Assembly (NCBI RefSeq): GCF_024171815.1
Contig: NZ_JAMTCJ010000004.1
Location: forward strand, 744,001-808,000
Direction of reading: 5' to 3'
DNA: 64,000 bases
Origin: Williamsia maris
Lineage (GTDB): Bacteria; Actinomycetota; Actinomycetes; Mycobacteriales; Mycobacteriaceae
The position numbers and the translations under genes were made by a program. A model generated the notes under the pieces. It made no database searches. It saw only the letters and a program-made list of their open reading frames with translations, and was not told where the DNA came from. Shown one piece after another: positions 36,050 to 44,918 of the stretch (positions are counted from its first letter, which is position 1; each line of letters opens with the position of its first letter).

Positions 36050-37471
36050 ATGATCAACTTCGGTTTGATCGACGAGTGGGAACCGTCTCCGGGCAGGGTC
36101 ACCAGTTGGGTCGCGTCGCTGACCTCGGTAGCCGCGGCCGGGCATGCCCCGACACACCCCGTCGGACCCTCCTACCAGCAGGAAGCCTACCTCCGCGCCG
36201 CTCAGCGCCATGAGGATGCGGGTTTTCGTTTCGGCCGTCTGTGCCTGCTGGCGTTCGAGATCCGGGGTGAACTCGACGTCGACGCGATGACCCGCGCGAT
36301 CAACGTGTTCCTCCGTCGCCACGACACCTTCCTGAGCTGGTTCTCCATGGACGACGACGTGGTCACCCGCCACGTCATCGACCCCAGCATCGTCGACTTC
36401 GTCCCCACCGACTCCACCTACATCTCCAGCAGCCAGGACATCCGCGAGCACGTGGAGGCACAGACGCCCGGCCCGTTCAACTGGGACTGCTTCACCCTGG
36501 GCACCATCGAGCACGACGGGCGGTTCGTCGTCTACCTCGCGGCCGATCACCTCAACTCCGACGGCATCTCCCAGGCCCTGTCGTGTGTCGACCTGATGTC
36601 GGCCTACCAACGTGAGATCTCCACCGATGCACCGGATCTCATGCCCGTGGGCAGCTACATCGACTTCTGCCGCCGCGAACGCGACATCTCCCGCGAACTC
36701 ACCCTGGAGACCCCGCAGGTCCGCAAGTGGATCGAACTGCTCGAGGAGAACGACGGCGAGCTCCCCCACTTCCCGCTCGATCTCGGGTTGTCCACCGCGG
36801 ACTACAACCGCAGCGCGTTCACGACGGTCGATCTGATGACGCCCGAGCAGGCCGAGCGGGTCGACGCCGCCTGCCACACGAACGGCGCGGGGTTCGCAGC
36901 CGGCGTACTGGCCATCGCAGGACTGGTCAGTCACGAGTTCACCAACCGCACCAAGTACTTCGGCTTCACCCCGAAGAACACCCGCTCGACGGCGAGCGAG
37001 TTCGCCTCCGTCGGGTGGTTCACCAACCTGATCCCCGTATGCGTCGACATCACCGACGGCTCGAGCTTCACCTCGATCGTCGAGGCCACGCAGCAGTCGT
37101 TCAACGAGGGCAAGACCATGTCGGAGGTGTCGCTGCACCGCGTGCTCGAGCTGGTGCCCGAGGACTCGACCATCAGCGTGCCGGCCGGCTGGTCGGTTCC
37201 GATGGTCAGCTACCTCGACGTACGCAAACTCCCCGGCGGCGACATGTTCGACAAGGTCAATTTCTCGGTGTTCGGCAACCGCGGCAGCTCCGAGGAGGTG
37301 TTCATCTGGGTGAACCGCTTCCCCGAGGGCACCAAGATGAGCTTCCTCTACCCGCGCACCGACGAGGCCGAGACGTCGATCAAGCTCTACGTAGACCGCA
37401 TGCTCGAGATCTTCTCAACCATCGCAGCGACCGGTGACTACGTCCCCTCGGTGGCCGTGCTCGCGAAGTAG
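36050..37471 (+). CDS. papA: PapA-family condensation-domain acyltransferase
   Basis: A 473-residue cytosolic acyltransferase of the NRPS condensation fold, close in pattern to mycobacterial PapA1/PapA2, which acylate trehalose with acyl-CoA or PKS-bound chains. Visible blocks: FGLIDEWEPSPGRVTSWVAS at the start, HPVGPSYQQEAYLR, FLRRHDTFLSWF, WDCFTLGTIEHDGRF, the catalytic HLNSDG (His about 166, HxxxDG), FGFTPKNTRS and VGWFTNLIPV (about 320). The ATG at 36050 has GAGGGGAG upstream. It is followed 9 bp later by a 14-TM exporter, suggesting export of its product. No polyketide synthase is nearby, so the acyl donor is probably a simple acyl-CoA. Confidence 0.88.
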   Translation: MINFGLIDEWEPSPGRVTSWVASLTSVAAAGHAPTHPVGPSYQQEAYLRAAQRHEDAGFRFGRLCLLAFEIRGELDVDAMTRAINVFLRRHDTFLSWFSMDDDVVTRHVIDPSIVDFVPTDSTYISSSQDIREHVEAQTPGPFNWDCFTLGTIEHDGRFVVYLAADHLNSDGISQALSCVDLMSAYQREISTDAPDLMPVGSYIDFCRRERDISRELTLETPQVRKWIELLEENDGELPHFPLDLGLSTADYNRSAFTTVDLMTPEQAERVDAACHTNGAGFAAGVLAIAGLVSHEFTNRTKYFGFTPKNTRSTASEFASVGWFTNLIPVCVDITDGSSFTSIVEATQQSFNEGKTMSEVSLHRVLELVPEDSTISVPAGWSVPMVSYLDVRKLPGGDMFDKVNFSVFGNRGSSEEVFIWVNRFPEGTKMSFLYPRTDEAETSIKLYVDRMLEIFSTIAATGDYVPSVAVLAK

Positions 37472-37480
37472 GGGCCGCTG

Positions 37481-39373
37481 ATGGCCGGCAGGCATTCGAC
37501 CTTCTCGATCGACGACACCTCGCCGATCGACCTGCCGGCTTTCGCCGACGGCGACACCCGCCCGATCGACCACCGGGCTGTCCGTGCTCTCGGCGCGCTC
37601 GACGGCATGTCCTTCGCGGACCCACCGGGCATCGCGGAGCCGTCGGCACGCAGCTGGCTGGCGCTGAGCGCCTGTCTCATCGCGGTGTTCATGCAGATGG
37701 TCGACACGACCATCGTCAACATCGCGCTCCCGAGTCTGTCCACCGATCTCGGCGCGACCTCGTCGAACCAGCTGCTGGTGCTGACCGTCTACACCCTGGC
37801 GTTCGCGTGCACCCTGATGACGGCATCGCGGCTGGGCGAACTCTGGGGCCGACGCCGAGTTTTCCTGGGCGCCCTGATCGGATTCACCGTCACCTCGGTT
37901 CTCTGCGGTACCGCCACCGGCGCAACCGAGTTGATCGTGTTGCGCGGTCTGCAGGGGGTGTCCGCCGCCTGCGCGTCGGCGCAGACCATCGCGATCATCT
38001 CGGCGATGTTCCCGCGGTCGCGGCACGGTGCGGTGTTCGGGCTGTACGGGGCGACGGCGGGTATCGCCGCGATGCTGGGCCCCGTGTTGGGCGGCGCCCT
38101 GATCTCGGGTGACGTACTGGGGCTCGGGTGGCGGACCATCTTCCTGGTCAACCTGCCGCTGGGGGTCGTGGCCTGCGCGATGGCGTTCCGCTATCTGCCG
38201 TCGATCCGTTCGGCCGATCACGAGCCGCTCGACGTGGTCGGCGCGGTCCTGTCCTCGGCGGGCTTGTTCGCCCTGATCTATCCGCTCGCAGTCGGTCGCG
38301 AGGAGGGCTGGCCCACCTGGCTGCTCGGCCTGTTGGCGGTGTCGATCGTCCTGCTGATCGCCTTCGTGGTCTACGAGCGCAGGCTGCTCCGACGCGGCGG
38401 CAACCCGCTGCTCCGTCTGGACCTGTTCGGCAACCGGGCGTTCGCGGTCGGCGCGACGCTGTCACTGCTCTTCTTCAGCGTGTTCGCGGCGTTCTTCTTC
38501 GCGGTGTCGATCACCACCCAGTTCGGGCTGGGTTACTCCGCGTTGCGGACCGGCCTGATCACCCTGCCGTTCGCCGTCGGCGCCGCCATCGGGTCGCTGA
38601 CCTCACCGTTCCTGGTCAACCGCATCGGAGCCCGCACCCTCGCGGTCGGGATGGTGTTCTTCGCCGTGTCGGTCGCGTGGGTCGCGCTGCTGATCGATCC
38701 GTCGGCCCGGACGCTCGACGTCGCGTCGGTACTCGTCCCACTGGCGATCGGCGGCATCGGCACCGGCCTGTTCGTGGCGCCACTGCAAGCGACGATCCTG
38801 TCCGGCACCTCGACGGCCACCGTCGGTTCAGCATCGGGTTCCATCCCCACCGTCCAACAGGTCGGCGCGTCGATCGGACTGGCCGTGATCGGGATCTTCT
38901 TCTTCAACCAGGTCGCCGACCAGTCGGTTCCCGCGGTGCGGGACGGCAGTCAGGTCCTGACGCAACGGTTGACGACCACCGAGGTGCCGGGGTCGGTGCA
39001 GCAGTTCGTCATCGACGAGTTCGCCCGGTGCGCCCGCGAGCAGCTGGCCTCGGCACGACCCGAGGTGGTGCCGCCGGGATGCGCGGGCACCGCCTCGGCT
39101 CCGTCGAACGGGACCGACATGCGGTCGACGATCGCCCGTCAGGCCGCGCCGGCGATCCGCGAGGCGGGTCGTGATGTCGCCGCACACTCGTTCCTGGGGG
39201 CGTTCGTCGTCATCATGTGGACGATCGCCGGTACCGCGCTCGGGCTGGCGCTGCTGAGCCTCGGTTTGCGTAAGCGCCCACCGGAGATGGCCGCGACATC
39301 AGAGGAGATCCCGGTCGTCGGCGACCACGATCCGTCCATGACCTCGACGGGTCGGCATCGGCTGCGAGCCTGA
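37481..39373 (+). CDS. MFS exporter, DHA2 (14-TM, EmrB/QacA) family
   Basis: A 630-residue proton-coupled exporter. About 55 polar N-terminal residues precede the first membrane span, which carries the DHA2 motif QMVDTTIVNIALPSL; ASRLGELWGRRRVFL is the A-motif after TM2 and GPVLGGALI is the C-motif in TM5. About 14 spans are visible, with a long extracytoplasmic loop (roughly 480-560, rich in Ala/Arg/Glu) before the last one. It starts 9 bp after papA, so it likely exports the PapA product, in the position that MmpL proteins hold in mycobacterial acyl-trehalose loci. Drug efflux is the other possibility. Confidence 0.88.
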   Translation: MAGRHSTFSIDDTSPIDLPAFADGDTRPIDHRAVRALGALDGMSFADPPGIAEPSARSWLALSACLIAVFMQMVDTTIVNIALPSLSTDLGATSSNQLLVLTVYTLAFACTLMTASRLGELWGRRRVFLGALIGFTVTSVLCGTATGATELIVLRGLQGVSAACASAQTIAIISAMFPRSRHGAVFGLYGATAGIAAMLGPVLGGALISGDVLGLGWRTIFLVNLPLGVVACAMAFRYLPSIRSADHEPLDVVGAVLSSAGLFALIYPLAVGREEGWPTWLLGLLAVSIVLLIAFVVYERRLLRRGGNPLLRLDLFGNRAFAVGATLSLLFFSVFAAFFFAVSITTQFGLGYSALRTGLITLPFAVGAAIGSLTSPFLVNRIGARTLAVGMVFFAVSVAWVALLIDPSARTLDVASVLVPLAIGGIGTGLFVAPLQATILSGTSTATVGSASGSIPTVQQVGASIGLAVIGIFFFNQVADQSVPAVRDGSQVLTQRLTTTEVPGSVQQFVIDEFARCAREQLASARPEVVPPGCAGTASAPSNGTDMRSTIARQAAPAIREAGRDVAAHSFLGAFVVIMWTIAGTALGLALLSLGLRKRPPEMAATSEEIPVVGDHDPSMTSTGRHRLRA

Positions 39374-39391
39374 CCACGTCGGCAGGGGACG

Positions 39392-39715
39392 TCAGTCGGG
39401 CAGCGCGCCGTCTTCGGGCAGCCGCAGCTCGGACTTCTCGAGTTCCTCGATGTTGACGTCCTTGAACGTGATGACCCGGACCTGTTTGACGAACCGTGCA
39501 GGCCGATACATGTCCCACACCCACGCGTCGGACATCCGGAGCTCGAAGTAGACCTCGCCGTCGGCGTTGCGCGGCACCATCTCGACCGAGTTCGCGAGGT
39601 AGAAGCGCCGTTCGGTCTCCACGACGTAGGTGAACTGGCCGACCACGTCCTTGTACTCGCGGTACAGGGAGAGTTCCATCTCGGTCTCGTACTTCTCGAG
39701 ATCCTCAGCACTCAT
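39392..39715 (-). CDS. DUF2469 conserved actinobacterial protein
   Basis: A 107-residue acidic protein almost invariant in mycolata, with YETEMELSLYREYKDVVGQF at 9-28 and FELRMSDAWVWDMYRPARF in the middle. Its function is unknown. It lies 9 bp after rnhB on the same strand, as in mycobacteria (the Rv2901c position). It is convergent with the exporter gene, 18 bp apart, and marks the return to conserved gene order. Confidence 0.9.
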   Translation of the reverse strand: MSAEDLEKYETEMELSLYREYKDVVGQFTYVVETERRFYLANSVEMVPRNADGEVYFELRMSDAWVWDMYRPARFVKQVRVITFKDVNIEELEKSELRLPEDGALPD

Positions 39716-39724
39716 GGGTCCAGC

Positions 39725-40435
39725 CTAGTGGTTTCGCGCCGCCGCGTTCGCAGCGGATGCGTCGAGTGCGGCGGTCTCACCGACCGGCCGCACCCGTTGG
39801 CGGACGTTGCGATAGGACATCCGATGTTGTGGCGACGGGCCGAGTCGATCGAGCGCCGACATGTGCAGCTCGGTGCTGTAGCCCTTGTGGATGTCGAAGG
39901 AGTAGCCGGGCAGGTCGCGTTCCATCTCGACCATGATCCGGTCACGCGTGACCTTGGCCAGGATGCTGGCGGCCGCGATGCAGGCGGCGGCGCCGTCCCC
40001 ACCGATGACCGGCAGCGACGGCACGGTCAGGCCGGGGACGACGAACCCGTCCGACAGCACGTAGCCGGGCGGGACGGTCAGGGTGGCGACCGCGCGGCGC
40101 ATCCCCTCGATGTTCGCGACGTGGATGCCGATGCGGTCGACCTCCGCCGCGTCGATGATGACCACGCTGCAGCTCAGTGCGTGTTTGACGACCGAGCGGT
40201 AGAGCTTCTCCCGGATGGCCGGGCTGAGCTTCTTCGAGTCGTCGAGATCGGCCAACGACACCAACTGCGTCGGTTTGAGGACGCACGCCGCGACCACGAG
40301 TGGGCCTGCGCAGGCACCTCGACCGGCCTCGTCGACACCGGCGACCGGGCCGAGACCGCTGTTGTGCAACGCGAACTCGTAGGTGCGCAGACTGGCCGCC
40401 CGCCGGATCGGCGAACGGGGTGGCCAACGACTCAT
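39725..40435 (-). CDS. rnhB: Ribonuclease HII
   Basis: Removes ribonucleotides and RNA-DNA hybrids from DNA. The 236-residue protein has the acidic active-site motif GVDEAGRG (Asp35, Glu36), [19 protein letters not shown] (Asp129) and the [23 protein letters not shown] block that closes the family. The ATG at 40435 gives normal length. It lies 14 bp after lepB and is followed by DUF2469. Confidence 0.95.
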   Translation of the reverse strand: MSRWPPRSPIRRAASLRTYEFALHNSGLGPVAGVDEAGRGACAGPLVVAACVLKPTQLVSLADLDDSKKLSPAIREKLYRSVVKHALSCSVVIIDAAEVDRIGIHVANIEGMRRAVATLTVPPGYVLSDGFVVPGLTVPSLPVIGGDGAAACIAAASILAKVTRDRIMVEMERDLPGYSFDIHKGYSTELHMSALDRLGPSPQHRMSYRNVRQRVRPVGETAALDASAANAAARNH

Positions 40436-40449
40436 CGACGCACGCCCCG

Positions 40450-41325
40450 CTACTTCTGCGGGTTGTCGGAGCCGACACCACCTATGCGCGAGAACGGATA
40501 GATGATGAACCGGACCTTGCCGCGGATGTCGGAGACCGGCACCGTGCCCCGGAGCTCGTCGGTGATGTGGAAGCGAGAGTCCGCGGAGTTGCCGCGGTTG
40601 TCGCCCATCACCCAGACGTTCCCCTTGGGGATCGTGATGGGGCCGAAGTCCGCGCCGAGGCAACTGTTGAGCGTCGAGCCGTCCTGCTCGTCGACCAGAC
40701 CGGGGTTGATGGTCGTGTCCTGTTGTTGCAGAGCGCGATCCACGTACGGTTCGGTCAGCGCCTTGCCGTTGACGGTCACACCGACCTTGTCGGCGTTGCG
40801 ACACTGCACGGTCTGACCGCCTACGGCGACGACGCGTTTGACCAGGTCGTTCTCGTCCGGCGGGGCGAATCCGAACCAGGACAGTCCATCCTGGAGTCCG
40901 CGGAGGACCGTGTTCGACGACCGGGGGGACGTCCATCCCTCGTCCCATGACGAGGTGGGTCCCTTGAAGACCACGACATCGCCGGGTTCGGGGTCGCCGA
41001 AGCGGTAGGACAGTTTGTCGATCACGATGCGGTCGTTGGTGCAGCCGGCGCACCCGTGCAGCGTGTTCTCCATCGACTCCGACGGGATCACGTACTGGCG
41101 ACCGATGAAGGTCTGCAGGATCCAGGTCAGGACGAGCACGCTGATGACGATGATGACCGTCTCGCGTAACACCGAGCGCTTCTTGGTCGGCTTCGCGTCA
41201 CCGCGGGACCGCCACGGGCGAGAAGACGTGTCCTCGGCATCGGACTCACGAAAGTCGTTGCGATCCGGGCGATCGGCACCGAGCTCGTCGTTTGTCGGGC
41301 TGCCGTGGCGGGGGGTATCGGGCAC
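40450..41325 (-). CDS. lepB: Signal peptidase I
   Basis: Membrane-bound serine protease that removes Sec and Tat signal peptides outside the membrane. The 291-residue protein has about 50 polar cytosolic residues, one transmembrane segment (about 53-75), the nucleophile Ser84 in [10 protein letters not shown], the general base Lys (about 160) in [11 protein letters not shown], and the C-terminal box [11 protein letters not shown]. An insertion with two Cys (CAGC) after the Ser is typical of actinobacteria. GTG start at 41325; a CTAGGCT lies about 10 bp upstream and may be part of a promoter for a nearly leaderless mRNA. Confidence 0.94.
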   Translation of the reverse strand: MPDTPRHGSPTNDELGADRPDRNDFRESDAEDTSSRPWRSRGDAKPTKKRSVLRETVIIVISVLVLTWILQTFIGRQYVIPSESMENTLHGCAGCTNDRIVIDKLSYRFGDPEPGDVVVFKGPTSSWDEGWTSPRSSNTVLRGLQDGLSWFGFAPPDENDLVKRVVAVGGQTVQCRNADKVGVTVNGKALTEPYVDRALQQQDTTINPGLVDEQDGSTLNSCLGADFGPITIPKGNVWVMGDNRGNSADSRFHITDELRGTVPVSDIRGKVRFIIYPFSRIGGVGSDNPQK

Positions 41326-41398
41326 GCCGCTCAGCCTAGTGGACCGCGGCGACGCCAACGGCGGGTCCGGTCGGTGACCGGCCCGCCGAGCGCTGACG

Positions 41399-41740
41399 TC
41401 AGCGCTTTTCCTTGATCTTGGCGGCCTTGCCACGCAGATCGCGGAGGTAGTACAGCTTGGCGCGACGGACGTCACCGCGGGTCACGACGTCGACCTTGGC
41501 CAGGGTGGGGCTGTGCACCGGGAAGGTGCGCTCCACGCCGACGCCGAACGAGACCTTGCGGACGGTGAACGTCTCCTGCAGGCCACCGCCCTGGCGACGG
41601 ATGACGACACCCTTGAAGACCTGGACGCGCTCTTTGGAGCCCTCGATGACCTTGACGTGGACGTCAAGGGTGTCGCCGGGCCGGAAGTCGGGGATGTCGT
41701 CGCGCATCGACCGCTTGTCGAGGAAGTCCAAGGTGTTCAT
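41399..41740 (-). CDS. rplS: 50S ribosomal protein L19
   Basis: A 113-residue structural protein at the 30S-50S interface. It has [21 protein letters not shown] near residues 17-37 (split), [12 protein letters not shown] and the C-terminal [18 protein letters not shown]. The ATG at 41740 gives the family N-terminus MNTLDFLDK; an in-frame TTG four codons earlier is unlikely. It lies 77 bp after the membrane-protein gene of the trmD group. Confidence 0.96.
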   Translation of the reverse strand: MNTLDFLDKRSMRDDIPDFRPGDTLDVHVKVIEGSKERVQVFKGVVIRRQGGGLQETFTVRKVSFGVGVERTFPVHSPTLAKVDVVTRGDVRRAKLYYLRDLRGKAAKIKEKR

Positions 41741-41817
41741 CAGGTGGTCCAATCATGGGCGTTCACTGGGAACAGAGGAACCTGGCGGCCGTGTGAACGG
41801 TTCGACCGGTTCGTGCT

Positions 41818-42750
41818 CTAGTCGTGTGGATCGCCGGAACGGGGGCTCGACATGGTCGAGCGACCCTCGAACGGCAACCCGACCATTGTGCCAGAGCGAC
41901 CCCGCCGGGACGAAATCGATGTGGCCGGGTCCGGCGCCGGGGCGGCGTGGACCACCTCGTCGAGCACCGACTCGGCCTCGGAGAACGCGCGGGGGACGTC
42001 CGGGCGACCGGCCATCAGGTCCTGCAGGTAGATCTTCGCCCGGATCGGCGGGCGGCGGAGTCGGCGCTCCCGGCTCATCGCCCGGTCCATCCGCTTCGGC
42101 CTGCGGGTGTAGCGCCAGCGCGCCCACGGCGATCCCGGACGCGCGAGACGGACGGCCCCGACCAGCAGCAACGGCCAGGCGAAGATCCCGACCAGCCCGG
42201 TCCAGATCTTTCCCTTGAGCAGGACGACCACCGCCAGCCCCAGACTCGCCGCGGCAACGGTCAGTTCGATGACGATCTCGGCCACGCTCGCGTCGTCGGC
42301 GAAGATCGAGGTCTGGAACAGCTCCAGCGGGCGGAACCCGAGCAGCACCATGCCGGTCGCACCGAGAACCGCCCAGACCGCGTCCACCGAGGCCCGCCCC
42401 TCCTCGGCCCAGTAGACGTCGCGCAGGTAGAAGATCAGCGCGAATTCGTCGAGGACGAGTGCGGCCCCCACCCCGAAGAAACACGCCAACACCGACGCGG
42501 TCGTCTGCGACCCGGTGAGCGACACCGCGATCAGGGCCACGCCGGAGACGAGCACGAGCACCACACCGAACACCATGTGGTGGACATGGGTCTCCCCCGT
42601 GCTCATGTTGCCGAACCACCACCGGACCTGTGCGCGGATGAGGCGCACGCTGATGCGGGTACAGACGAACCCGACGATGAATCCGATGAAGAACAGAAAC
42701 AGCGGGAGTCGGCCACCGTCGACGATGTCGTGCGTGAACCAGTGATGCAC
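41818..42750 (-). CDS. Conserved actinobacterial integral membrane protein
   Basis: A 310-residue protein with about six or seven transmembrane segments in its first 205 residues, then a basic cytoplasmic region (RRPKRMDRAMSRERRLRRPP) and a low-complexity tail. A conserved-looking GETHVHHMVFGVVL (about 50-63) and DEFALIFYLRDVYW suggest polar residues in the membrane, perhaps metal binding, but I do not recognise a named family. It starts 9 bp after trmD, so it is part of the rpsP-khpA-rimM-trmD run. Function unknown. Confidence 0.8.
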   Translation of the reverse strand: MHHWFTHDIVDGGRLPLFLFFIGFIVGFVCTRISVRLIRAQVRWWFGNMSTGETHVHHMVFGVVLVLVSGVALIAVSLTGSQTTASVLACFFGVGAALVLDEFALIFYLRDVYWAEEGRASVDAVWAVLGATGMVLLGFRPLELFQTSIFADDASVAEIVIELTVAAASLGLAVVVLLKGKIWTGLVGIFAWPLLLVGAVRLARPGSPWARWRYTRRPKRMDRAMSRERRLRRPPIRAKIYLQDLMAGRPDVPRAFSEAESVLDEVVHAAPAPDPATSISSRRGRSGTMVGLPFEGRSTMSSPRSGDPHD

Positions 42751-42759
42751 CGTGTCAGG

Positions 42760-43500
42760 TTAGTCCGGTTGGCCCGGCTCGTCGGCGGGCAACAGATCGG
42801 GCCGACGACTCCGGGTGCGCTGCAGCGACTCCTCGTGTCGCCACTTCTCGATCTTCGCGTGGTCGCCGCTGCGGAGAACGGCGGGCACGGCCAACCCGCG
42901 CCACACCTCGGGTCGGGTGTAGCTCGGCCCCTCGAGGAGACCGTCGGAGAACGAATCCTGTTGGTGCGACGCGGCGTTGCCGAGCACACCGTCGATGAGC
43001 CGGACCGTGGCCTCCACCATCGCGATCGTCGCGACCTCACCGCCGATCAGCACGAAGTCGCCGATGGACACCTCGAGGACGCGTGTCCGGGTGGCGGCGT
43101 CGTCGACGACCCGCTGGTCGATGCCCTCGTAGCGTCCGCACGCGAAGACCAGATGGCGCTCGCGGCTGAGGTCCTCGGCCATGGATTGGGTGAACGGGAC
43201 GCCTGCGGGGGTCGGAACCACCAGCAACGCGTCGTCGGGACAGACGTCGTCGAGACACGGGCCCCACACCTCGGGCTTCATCACCATGCCGGGCCCGCCG
43301 CCGTAGGGCGAGTCGTCCACGCCGCGATGGACGTCATGGGTCCAGTCGCGCAGGTCGTGGACGTCGACGGAGATGATGCCCCGGTCGATGGCACGCCCGA
43401 GCAGCGCCGCGCGTAGCGGCGTCAGGTATTCGGGGAAGATCGAGACGACGTCGATGCGCAGCGTCGGCGCGCTGTCGGACGGCCGAGCGGGATCGGTCAC
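42760..43500 (-). CDS. trmD: tRNA (guanine-N1-)-methyltransferase TrmD
   Basis: SPOUT methyltransferase that makes m1G37 in tRNAs and prevents frameshifting. The 246-residue protein starts [14 protein letters not shown], and has [14 protein letters not shown] (about 62-75), [13 protein letters not shown] and [13 protein letters not shown], the knot that binds S-adenosylmethionine. GTG start overlaps the rimM stop as GTGA. Confidence 0.97.
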   Translation of the reverse strand: MTDPARPSDSAPTLRIDVVSIFPEYLTPLRAALLGRAIDRGIISVDVHDLRDWTHDVHRGVDDSPYGGGPGMVMKPEVWGPCLDDVCPDDALLVVPTPAGVPFTQSMAEDLSRERHLVFACGRYEGIDQRVVDDAATRTRVLEVSIGDFVLIGGEVATIAMVEATVRLIDGVLGNAASHQQDSFSDGLLEGPSYTRPEVWRGLAVPAVLRSGDHAKIEKWRHEESLQRTRSRRPDLLPADEPGQPD

Positions 43501-44012
43501 TGCAGGTCGAGCAGACCGTCGGGCGGATCGATCTCGATGCCGTCGGGCGAGACGGTCGGGACGATGTCGGTCACGAACGGCACGAGGATCTCGCGACCGC
43601 CCTGGGTGCGCACCACCAGGGTGTCGCCACCCGGCAGGTGCAGGATCTCCGAGAGGATCCCGACGTCGTCGCCGGTCACGGTCCGGACGCCGACCCCTTC
43701 GAGTTCGTGGTCGTAGAACTCGTCGGGGTCGGATCCGGAATCGACTGTGGCGCTGTCGATCAGGAAAAGTACACCGCGCAGGTCGTCGGCGGTGGACCGG
43801 TCGTCGACCCCGTCGAGGGTCAGCAGCAGACGGCCGGAGTGCTCGCGAGCCCCGGTGACGGTGAAGTCGCGGTCGCCACGGCCCTTGGGCAGACGACCAC
43901 GGAGCGTGGCACCGTCGGCGAACCGGTCGTCGGGATCGTCCGTACGGACGTCGACGACCAGTTCGCCGCGAACACCATGGGCCTTGACGACCCGGCCGAC
44001 GACGAGATCCAT
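43497..44012 (-). CDS. rimM: 16S rRNA processing protein RimM
   Basis: Ribosome maturation factor for the 30S head, working with protein S19. The 171-residue protein has the RimM N-terminal domain ([19 protein letters not shown], residues 4-22) and the PRC-barrel C-terminal domain ([20 protein letters not shown] onward, split). It lies 13 bp after khpA and overlaps trmD by 4 bp. Confidence 0.96.
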   Translation of the reverse strand: MDLVVGRVVKAHGVRGELVVDVRTDDPDDRFADGATLRGRLPKGRGDRDFTVTGAREHSGRLLLTLDGVDDRSTADDLRGVLFLIDSATVDSGSDPDEFYDHELEGVGVRTVTGDDVGILSEILHLPGGDTLVVRTQGGREILVPFVTDIVPTVSPDGIEIDPPDGLLDLQ

Positions 44013-44025
44013 CGAGGCGATGCGA

Positions 44026-44268
44026 TCAGCGATCGGTGTCGACGATGTCCAGGCGCAGACCGCGCCCACCGATGCCGGTGACCAGGGTGCGCAGCGCCGT
44101 GGCGGTGCGTCCACCGCGGCCGATGACCTTGCCGAGGTCCTCGGGGTGCACGTGCACCTCGACGAGACGGCCCCGGCGGCCGGTGATCATGTCCACGCGG
44201 ACCTCGTCCGGGTTCGCGACGATGCCGCGGACCAGATGCTCGATGGCGTCGGCGACGACAGCGCTCAC
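44026..44268 (-). CDS. khpA: KH-domain RNA-binding protein KhpA
   Basis: An 80-residue single KH domain protein with the GxxG loop in [16 protein letters not shown] (about 47-62). KhpA works with KhpB/EloR in RNA binding linked to cell elongation in Gram-positive bacteria. The GTG start overlaps the rpsP stop as GTGA, the conserved arrangement between rpsP and rimM. Confidence 0.94.
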   Translation of the reverse strand: MSAVVADAIEHLVRGIVANPDEVRVDMITGRRGRLVEVHVHPEDLGKVIGRGGRTATALRTLVTGIGGRGLRLDIVDTDR

Positions 44269-44759
44269 GCGTCCGCCTTGGCGGCGTCTCCGGCGTCGGC
44301 GGCGGGAGCGTCAGTGGCCTCGGCTGCGGGCGCCTCGGTGGCGGCCGCGTCGTCAGCGGTGTCGGCCTTCTTGGCGGCCTTCTTCTTGGGGGTGACGGCC
44401 TCGGCGGCCGGCTCGCTGTCGGCGGCGGCCAGGGCCGCGTTGAACAGGTCGAGCTTGCTGGTCTTGGGCTCCTTGACCTTCAGGGTGCCCTCGGTGCCCG
44501 GCAGGCCCTTGTGCTTCTGCCAGTCGCCGGTGATCTTCAGGATGGCCTCGACCGGCTCGGTCGGCTGCGCGCCGACACCCAGCCAGTACTGCGCACGCTC
44601 GGAGTCGACCTCGATGAGGCTGGGCTCTTCCTTGGGGTGGTACTTGCCGATGGTCTCGATCGCACGACCGTTGCGACGGGTGCGGGCATCGGCGACGACG
44701 ATGCGGTACTGCGGGTTGCGGATCTTGCCGAGGCGGGTGAGCTTGATCTTGACAGACAT
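44265..44759 (-). CDS. rpsP: 30S ribosomal protein S16
   Basis: Small-subunit assembly protein. The first 85 residues are the normal S16 ([39 protein letters not shown]). A tail of about 75 residues rich in Ala, Glu and Lys (for example [19 protein letters not shown]) is an actinobacterial feature and gives a total of 164. It heads the rpsP-khpA-rimM-trmD run; the 159 bp upstream should hold the promoter. Confidence 0.96.
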   Translation of the reverse strand: MSVKIKLTRLGKIRNPQYRIVVADARTRRNGRAIETIGKYHPKEEPSLIEVDSERAQYWLGVGAQPTEPVEAILKITGDWQKHKGLPGTEGTLKVKEPKTSKLDLFNAALAAADSEPAAEAVTPKKKAAKKADTADDAAATEAPAAEATDAPAADAGDAAKADA

Positions 44760-44918
44760 GTCTTCTCTTTCCAGTGGTCACGATGCAATTCAGCGACCCA
44801 CCCGGTGTGGTGGGCCCGGTTTTGCGATGTCGAAGGTGTGACCGTCGGGCGGTGCGTGACCGGATCCGACGAACCAGCAGGTCATTCTGCCAGACGGTGA
44901 ACGCCCGACGAAATCCGT

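Noticed and set aside
44265-44480. Ala/Glu/Lys-rich tails of S16 and S2 as frameshift artefacts
   Set aside because: Such tails are common in actinobacterial ribosomal proteins and both frames end next to properly spaced genes.
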